Part shown: piece by piece, positions 60,025 through 64,000 of the stretch
Layout: each line of letters starts with the position of its first letter
Position numbering within the stretch: position 1 is the stretch's first letter
NCBI GenBank assembly: GCA_021740385.1
Contig: JAIOZY010000016.1
Location: forward strand, 1 to 64,000
From: Prolixibacteraceae bacterium
GTDB lineage: Bacteria > Bacteroidota > Bacteroidia > Bacteroidales > Prolixibacteraceae
Direction of reading: 5' to 3'
DNA: 64,000 nt
Notes under the pieces: generated by a model
Told to the model about the DNA's origin: nothing
The model's input: only the letters and a program-made list of their open reading frames with translations
The model's database searches: none
Position numbers and translations under genes: made by a program

Positions 60025-60249
60025 ATGAAAAAATCGCTTTTTATTTTATTGTTCGGGGTTCTGTTTTTAGTTGCCTGCAACAGCCAAAACAAAAAAACCG
60101 ACGAAGAAGTAACCGAAGAAGCCGTTGAAACCGTTGAAGAGGTTGCTGAAGCTACTGAAGAGAAAGTCGAAGAATGCGACACCGTTAAAGCTGAAGTTGA
60201 AAAAGCTGACGAAGAATGTGAAGAAGCTGCTGAAGAACCAGCCGAATAA
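60025..60249 (+). CDS. Very acidic small lipoprotein
   Basis: A 74-residue lipoprotein: signal and lipobox FLVACNSQ (Cys18), then a Glu/Ala/Val repeat-like stretch (VTEEAVETVEEVAEATEEKV, VEKADEECEEAAEEPAE) with Cys at two places in the acidic part. The mature chain is more than one third Glu and probably helical; the gene has its own promoter-like AT-rich front and a strong terminator behind. No family function is known. Confidence 0.7.
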   Translation: MKKSLFILLFGVLFLVACNSQNKKTDEEVTEEAVETVEEVAEATEEKVEECDTVKAEVEKADEECEEAAEEPAE

Positions 60250-60361
60250 GTATTACCTCTCACTTAATGATGGTTTTACAGTATCCAATAGTGCATTAGG
60301 CGCGCTTTTAATTTTATGGTACCAGTCAATACCATAAAAGCTGTAGAACAATTGAAAATTT

Positions 60362-60404
60362 AAATGCTGCCCATGGGTCATCAATACCGGGGCAGCATTT
60401 TTTA
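60362..60404 (+). terminator. Intrinsic terminator
   Basis: An 11-bp stem (AAATGCTGCCC / GGGCAGCATTT) with a 17-base loop is followed by a T-run. A second, perfect 10-bp hairpin (TTTTATGGTA / TACCATAAAA, 60312-60339) without T-run precedes it. Confidence 0.75.
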
Positions 60405-60513
60405 TTCGTATTGCCGGCCACATGCAGGATCATAAGCACAATACCCGACCCCAATAACATCGTTTTATTGTAAAAAATATTATCAAAAACGCGTTTTTTA
60501 AAAATAATTATGA

Positions 60514-60521
60514 TATATTTG
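60514..60521 (+). promoter_or_regulatory. -7 box of the WYL regulator gene
   Basis: TATATTTG fits TAnnTTTG, 27 bases before ATG 60548. No TTTG at -33. Confidence 0.5.
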
Positions 60522-60547
60522 GGGATATCCACCTAAAATACAAGCAA

Positions 60548-61264
60548 ATGGATCAACCCAAACTCGACCGCTTGTTGCGGTTAATGAAAATGCTCACCGG
60601 CAATGTATCCTATTCAGTGCTGGAATTATCGGACAGGCTTGAGATTACGCCCCGTAGTGTTTACCGGTATATTGACACCTTTCGTGAAGCAGGCTTCGTA
60701 ATTAAAAAAAGGGGTAATATTTTCCGCATCGATAAATCGTCTCCCTATTTTAAAGATATCAGCAGCCTGATACATTTTACCGAAGAAGAGGCCTACATCC
60801 TTAAAAGCGCCATCGAGAGCATCGATGAAAACAACCTCATAAAGCAAAACCTGAAAAAGAAACTTTATACGGTATACGACTATAAAATTCTGGCCGAAAC
60901 CATTGTAAAAGGCAAAAACGCGAAAAATGTAAATTCCCTTATTGAAGCCATTGAAAACGAACGGCAGGTTGTGCTTCAAAACTACAACTCGGCACACAGT
61001 CACGGAACAACCAACCGGCTTGTTGAACCGTTCGCTTTTACCACAAATTACATACAGCTTTGGGCTTACGAACCCGCCAGCCAAATGAACAAACTGTTTA
61101 AAATATCACGCATCGGATTGGTAAAAATCAACGATGAAACATGGCAGCAAGGCAACAAGCACAAAGCCGGTTATATAGATGCATTCAGGATAAGCAGCCA
61201 CCAGCAAATACCGGTAAAACTAAAACTAAAGATGCGGGCCGCCCAACTGCTTATTGAAGAATAA
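60548..61264 (+). CDS. HTH-WYL transcriptional regulator, C-terminus cut by a TAA
   Basis: A 238-residue DeoR/YafY-like regulator: N-terminal HTH (residues 1-60; SVLELSDRLEITPRSVYRYID) and WYL-type domain (about 120-210; YIQLWAYEPASQMNKLFKISRIG). WYL proteins often control CRISPR-Cas and defence genes. The frame ends with TAA at 61262-61264, but the same frame continues after CCC to ATG 61268 with the C-terminal WCX region. The protein is therefore truncated exactly between the WYL and WCX parts. Joined, the gene would give about 303 residues, normal for the family. Confidence 0.8.
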   Translation: MDQPKLDRLLRLMKMLTGNVSYSVLELSDRLEITPRSVYRYIDTFREAGFVIKKRGNIFRIDKSSPYFKDISSLIHFTEEEAYILKSAIESIDENNLIKQNLKKKLYTVYDYKILAETIVKGKNAKNVNSLIEAIENERQVVLQNYNSAHSHGTTNRLVEPFAFTTNYIQLWAYEPASQMNKLFKISRIGLVKINDETWQQGNKHKAGYIDAFRISSHQQIPVKLKLKMRAAQLLIEE

Positions 61265-61267
61265 CCC

Positions 61268-61459
61268 ATGGCCGAAAAAGATCTTGTACGGATATCGGAT
61301 AACCATTGGGAATTTTCAACCGCAGTATGCAGCTACGAAGGAATTGGGCGTTTTGTGGCCGGACTTTTCGAAGAAGTTGAAATAGTGGAACCCGTTGAAT
61401 TTAAAACGTTTGTTAGCGGTAAAATGGAAAAGGGATTGAGGCGATTGAGGGAAGATTGA
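61268..61459 (+). pseudogene. Separated C-terminal (WCX) part of the WYL regulator
   Basis: A 63-residue frame (DNHWEFSTAVCSYEGIGRFV) with the pattern of the WCX domain that normally follows WYL. It is in the same frame as the gene before it; between them stand only the TAA and one Pro codon. Replacing TAA by a Tyr codon would restore LLIEE-Y-PMAEKDLVRISD, a normal reading. Its last codons (KGLRRLRED) are already in the GATTG repeat at 61432-61530, which supplies the stop. Confidence 0.75.
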
Positions 61460-61530
61460 AAGATTGGGGAGATTGGGAGATTGGGGAGATTGGGGAGATT
61501 GGAGAGATTGGAGAGATTGGGAGATTGATG
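61432..61530. repeat. GATTG-rich tandem repeat after the WYL gene
   Basis: A run of units with period about 9, mostly GATTGGGGA, GATTGGAGA and GATTGAGG-like. It begins inside the coding end of the WCX frame, so its GATTGA motif gives the TGA stop. Confidence 0.8.
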
Positions 61531-61581
61531 GAAAATTGATAGTTGTACAAAATGAATGAATAAACTCTAAATTAAAAAATT

Positions 61582-61950
61582 ATGGACAATAAAGAATGGC
61601 TGGATTACAAAATTCAGGTAAGGGAACGGTTGCGGGATTTTACCCTCGATATTTTAATGCTTTCGGAAATGTTTCCAAAATCGGAAAGGGGCAAAATTAT
61701 CAATTACCAGGTAACACGTTCGGGATCTTCCATGTATGCCAATTATCGTGCTGCGCTCAGGGGCAGGTCGAAAGCAGAATTTTTCAGTAAATTATCCATT
61801 TCGGTTGAAGAGGCTGACGAAACAGAAATGTGGTTAGACCTTGTTGCCAGCTCAGGAATCATAAAAAATAAAATTGTAACCGAAATGCATGAAAAAAGCC
61901 TTGACCTGTTAAAAATACTAGCGTCCATGCGAAAACATTCCGGAAATTAA
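61582..61950 (+). CDS. Four-helix-bundle protein (S23/IVP family)
   Basis: A 122-residue protein of the four-helix-bundle family known from intervening sequences in 23S rRNA genes. Patterns RLRDFTLDILMLSEMFPKSERG, YQVTRSGSSMYANYRAALRGRSKAEFFSKL and EEADETEMWLDL are typical. It is a free-standing copy, not in an rRNA gene. Similar folds serve as DGR accessory (Avd), but no reverse transcriptase is near. GATTG repeats lie before it and their inverted CAATC form after it. Confidence 0.85.
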   Translation: MDNKEWLDYKIQVRERLRDFTLDILMLSEMFPKSERGKIINYQVTRSGSSMYANYRAALRGRSKAEFFSKLSISVEEADETEMWLDLVASSGIIKNKIVTEMHEKSLDLLKILASMRKHSGN

Positions 61951-61983
61951 ATTCAATTAAAATCAATGGAAATAAATGAAAAT

Positions 61984-62023
61984 CAATCACACCAATCTAA
62001 CCAATCACACCAATCTTTTTTTT
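61984..62023. repeat. CAATC repeat with T-run, inverted copy of the GATTG family
   Basis: Four CAATC units spaced 9 bases apart are followed by nine T's. The CAATC unit is the reverse complement of GATTG, so the array at 61432-61530 and this one enclose the four-helix-bundle gene as long inverted repeats. Confidence 0.75.
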
Positions 62024-62095
62024 ACCTGTGACAGAAGTTGTCAAAACGGCCATGTAATTTTGAACCTGTAAGTTAAACCATAAAATTTAAAAACA

Positions 62096-62413
62096 ATGAA
62101 CGACAGGCATTTATCAACATTTAACCTTGCAGGTTTTACCTATTACGACGGTATAGAAGTTTTTGGAGAATTGAAAGTGGGCACTTTATTAAACCTGAAG
62201 GCCGAGCCCGAAAACAAGTTCGACCCCGAGGCCGTGGCCCTGTATTATAAAAACAAAAAACTGGGCTACGTGCCAAAAGATGAAAACACGATGCTTTTTA
62301 AATTCCTGGTACTGGGGCATACCAACTTATTTGAAGCGCGGGTGAACCGACTCTCGCCCGAGAAGCACCCCGAGGGACAGGTTGGCGTTGTGGTGAGGAT
62401 TAATGAGAAATAG
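62096..62413 (+). CDS. HIRAN-domain protein
   Basis: A 105-residue protein consisting of a single HIRAN domain (FNLAGFTYYDGIEVFGELKVG, LKAEPENKFDPEAVALYY, KKLGYVPKDEN). HIRAN domains bind single-stranded DNA ends or damaged DNA and are often fused to helicases; here it stands alone, with a family-typical length. A TAATTTTG box at 62055-62062 is a likely -7 element. Its stop (TAG, 62411-62413) overlaps the following GATTG repeat. Context next to cas6 is suggestive but a defence role is not proven. Confidence 0.85.
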   Translation: MNDRHLSTFNLAGFTYYDGIEVFGELKVGTLLNLKAEPENKFDPEAVALYYKNKKLGYVPKDENTMLFKFLVLGHTNLFEARVNRLSPEKHPEGQVGVVVRINEK

Positions 62414-62506
62414 ATTGGGGAGATTGGGGAGATTGGGGAGATTGAGGAAAGATTGAAGGGATTGAAGAAAGATTGATGCCATTCAATCCCGACAATCCCA
62501 CCAATC
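62413..62506. repeat. GATTG/CAATC repeat pair between HIRAN and cas6 genes
   Basis: GATTGGGGA units run from 62413 to about 62476, followed by three CAATC units (62484-62506). The two halves are inverted and could fold into a hairpin. The array starts with the last base of the HIRAN stop codon. Confidence 0.78.
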
Positions 62507-62527
62507 TAAAAACATAAATATTTATAT

Positions 62528-63310
62528 ATGCGATTTGAAATAACATTTAACCGTACCACCAGGCAGCGCATGTTGCCCATGGATTACCAGTACTACATCA
62601 GCGCCTGGATATATAAGGTATTGAAACAGGCCGATAAACCGTTTGCCGATTTCCTGCATAATAAAGGATATGGCGACCAAAACAAACTGTACAAACTTTT
62701 TTGTTTTTCGCGGTTGAACTTCGGGAAACCCAAAATGTGGAAAGAGGGAAAGCTTTTTGAAATAGCAGCAAACGAATTAAAACTGAAACTATCGTTCGAC
62801 GTTTCGGAAGCTGCCGCCAACTTTATTAAAGGACTGTTTATGCAGCAGGAATTTTTTCTCGGAAACCGCTTTAACGGCATCGACCTGAAAGTAACCGCGG
62901 TTGAAGCCCTGCCCGAACCACAATTCGGAACATTGCAACATTACCGGTTTATTACCCCCTGCGTGGTGAGCATCAAAACCGCCAACAACCCCCTGCCCCA
63001 ATACCTGATGCCCGACAATAAAGAATTTGATTATCCAACACTGCTAAAAAAACACTGGACAGAAAAACTAAGCAACACCCGGCAGACCAACATTGAAAAC
63101 GGTGAAATAAACCTGCATATTGAAAAAACATACAGGAAAAGTGGGTACGTGATAAAACCCGGCACCCCCGAACAAACCCGTGTAATTGGCAGCCTTTTCG
63201 ACTTTAGCCTTGAAGCGCCCCTGCCCGTGCACCAACTGATATGGAATGCCGGCGCCTGCGAGAAAAGCAGCAGCGGGTTTGGATGGGTGGAGATGGTTGA
63301 AAAAGATTGA
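62528..63310 (+). CDS. cas6: CRISPR-associated endoribonuclease Cas6
   Basis: A 260-residue Cas6. Two ferredoxin-like folds are expected; the C-terminal G-rich loop SSSGFGWVEMV and the upstream NAGACEKSSSG segment match the Cas6 signature GxGxxxxxGFG. Cas6 cuts the precursor CRISPR transcript at repeats in type I and III systems. No other cas gene and no CRISPR array is within the window, which stops about 690 bases further on. The stop TGA at 63308-63310 is part of a GATTGA unit. Confidence 0.88.
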   Translation: MRFEITFNRTTRQRMLPMDYQYYISAWIYKVLKQADKPFADFLHNKGYGDQNKLYKLFCFSRLNFGKPKMWKEGKLFEIAANELKLKLSFDVSEAAANFIKGLFMQQEFFLGNRFNGIDLKVTAVEALPEPQFGTLQHYRFITPCVVSIKTANNPLPQYLMPDNKEFDYPTLLKKHWTEKLSNTRQTNIENGEINLHIEKTYRKSGYVIKPGTPEQTRVIGSLFDFSLEAPLPVHQLIWNAGACEKSSSGFGWVEMVEKD

Positions 63311-63379
63311 AATGATTGATGTAAGATTGAAGGGATTGGTGTAAGATTGAAGGGATTGGTGTAAGATTGAAGGGATTGG
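63308..63379. repeat. GATTG repeat with 20-bp higher-order unit behind cas6
   Basis: Three exact copies of a 20-base unit, TGTAAGATTGAAGGGATTGG, stand head to tail at 63320-63379, after a short GATTGAAATGATTGA lead. It is not a CRISPR array: there are no unique spacers. Confidence 0.85.
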
Positions 63380-63407
63380 TGTGATTGATTGTTGTTTAGA
63401 AATAAAA

Positions 63408-63761
63408 ATGGATAGCATGCAGCATAACGAGAAACTTGAACACGGACATTTTTACCATATTTATAACCATGCAGTTGGTGGGCGATATTTATTCCGCAAA
63501 CCGGAAAATTATCATTTTTTCCTGGGACTGTACGATAAATATATCGACACCGTTGCCTATACGTATGCCTGGGTGCTTATGCCAAATCACTTTCATTTTT
63601 TGGTGAAGATAAAAAGTAAAGAAGAAATTGCAGCTACATCCCATACCCCTGACAGGGTACGAAAGCCAGCAACCGATCAAGCAGTTACCCCTGACAGGGT
63701 TCGGAAGCCTGTCAATGATAAAATAAATGTTGACGAAATGAACCGGTGGCTGGGCATATAA
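63408..63761 (+). pseudogene. REP-associated tyrosine transposase (TnpA_REP), truncated
   Basis: A 117-residue Y1_Tnp protein of the RAYT group. The HUH-type metal motif PNHFHFLV is present at about residue 60, preceded by HGHFYHIYNHAVGGRYLF. A normal protein continues another ~60-100 residues with the catalytic Tyr; this one ends at NRWLGI before that helix, so it is probably inactive. Its middle contains a twice-repeated TPDRVRKP segment encoded by REP-like DNA (63644-63666 and 63687-63709). The longer frame starts at 63381; ATG 63408 or 63417 is preferred. Confidence 0.75.
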
Positions 63762-63776
63762 TTATGGCCATAGTCA

Positions 63777-63809
63777 AAACCCTCAAGGTTTTCGAAACCT
63801 TGAGGGTTT
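63777..63809. repeat. Perfect 15-bp hairpin of REP type
   Basis: AAACCCTCAAGGTTT-TCG-AAACCTTGAGGGTTT is a perfect inverted repeat with a 3-base loop, 16 bases after the transposase stop. Such palindromes are the usual partner DNA of RAYT transposases. Confidence 0.8.
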
Positions 63810-63846
63810 AAGGGTTAGAAAAAATTGAAAATATAAAACACGAATT

Positions 63847-64000
63847 ATGCAATTTGAAACCATTTATTCACAAACCCCCGAAAATATAAAATTGAAATTC
63901 CTGAATGCCATTATCAGGCACAACGAAAAGCTCAAAAAAGAGTTTCTCGCATTCACAAAAAATACAGAAAAAGTAATCGACGGGTTTTGCTATTCAGATT
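63847..64000 (+). CDS. Partial unknown gene running out of the window
   Basis: From ATG 63847 a frame stays open for 51 codons to the window edge (MQFETIYSQTPENIKLKFLN, KVIDGFCYSD). It is lysine-rich and helical. Only the N-terminus is visible and I do not recognise the family. It might belong to the same accessory locus as cas6. Confidence 0.5.
   Translation, partial: MQFETIYSQTPENIKLKFLNAIIRHNEKLKKEFLAFTKNTEKVIDGFCYSD

Noticed and set aside
60326-60532. 68-codon minus-strand frame before the WYL gene
   Set aside because: It covers the terminator and the promoter region and has no protein-like pattern.
61582-61950. Four-helix-bundle protein as Avd of a diversity-generating retroelement
   Set aside because: No reverse transcriptase, template or variable repeat is found around it.
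63320-63379. Three 20-bp direct repeats behind cas6 taken for a CRISPR array
   Set aside because: Units are head to tail without spacers, and the same GATTG motif occurs at other gene ends.

Overview
The window reads as chromosomal DNA of a member of the Bacteroidota, most likely an anaerobic or facultative Bacteroidales/Marinilabiliales-type organism (lineage is inferred). The evidence is: repeated TAnnTTTG promoter boxes of the Bacteroidetes type; a bamD - rpoZ-like - coaBC - porD (DUF4835) - recN operon; gliding/type IX secretion relatives (porD, a gldF-gldG fusion); an Rnf complex; a candidate cysteate/sulfonolipid pathway; and many signal-peptide or lipobox proteins with SusD-era Bacteroidota flavour (GH2, DUF2147, M64, M14).

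Layout. 1-266: end of an IS21-like element beside a decayed AAA ATPase fragment. 708-6242: rseC-rnfBCDGEA, a complete ion-pumping ferredoxin:NAD oxidoreductase operon. 6642-13087: carboxynorspermidine synthase-like gene, a VWA membrane protein, two envelope proteins and a cysteate synthase-like enzyme. 13163-21207 (mostly minus strand): methyltransferase, beta-barrel-like protein, yaaA, a CTERM-like small protein, then the recN/porD/coaBC/rpoZ/bamD operon, in which coaBC is split by a 10-A homopolymer. 21361-36661 (plus): an alpha-oxoamine synthase (possible cysteate acyltransferase), a pair of M14 peptidases of which one has lost every catalytic residue, a patatin cluster, a PurF paralogue lacking its nucleophilic Cys, GH2, tryptophanase-like lyase, PHP-like lipoprotein and YgiQ. 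36668-39423 (minus): vapBC between REP-like repeats, a free-standing ThrRS editing domain and pepD. 39784-50645 (plus): DUF2147 protein, tRNA-Arg(CCG), a hicB pseudogene, pabB-pabC, HD hydrolase, surE, lpxB, gldFG fusion, dnaN and a DnaQ-like exonuclease. 50755-59826: M64 peptidase, MscS, a metallo-beta-lactamase-fold protein with substituted metal ligands, two tandem double jelly-roll proteins and a two-component pair. 60025-64000: Glu-rich lipoprotein and a mosaic accessory segment with an interrupted WYL regulator, four-helix-bundle protein, HIRAN protein, Cas6 and a truncated REP-associated transposase.

The most interesting region is 60548-64000. It looks like the edge of a CRISPR-Cas locus; no CRISPR array or effector is visible inside the window. 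Three of its genes end inside GATTG-rich tandem repeats that themselves supply the stop codon, and the regulator carries an in-frame TAA inside a conserved C-terminal domain. Several other genes show clean signs of decay or repurposing (coaBC frameshift, pseudopeptidase, Ser-for-Cys PurF, Cys/Asn-substituted MBL, frameshifted hicB). Intergenic regions are rich in short-period tandem repeats (7-bp units) and REP-like palindromes.
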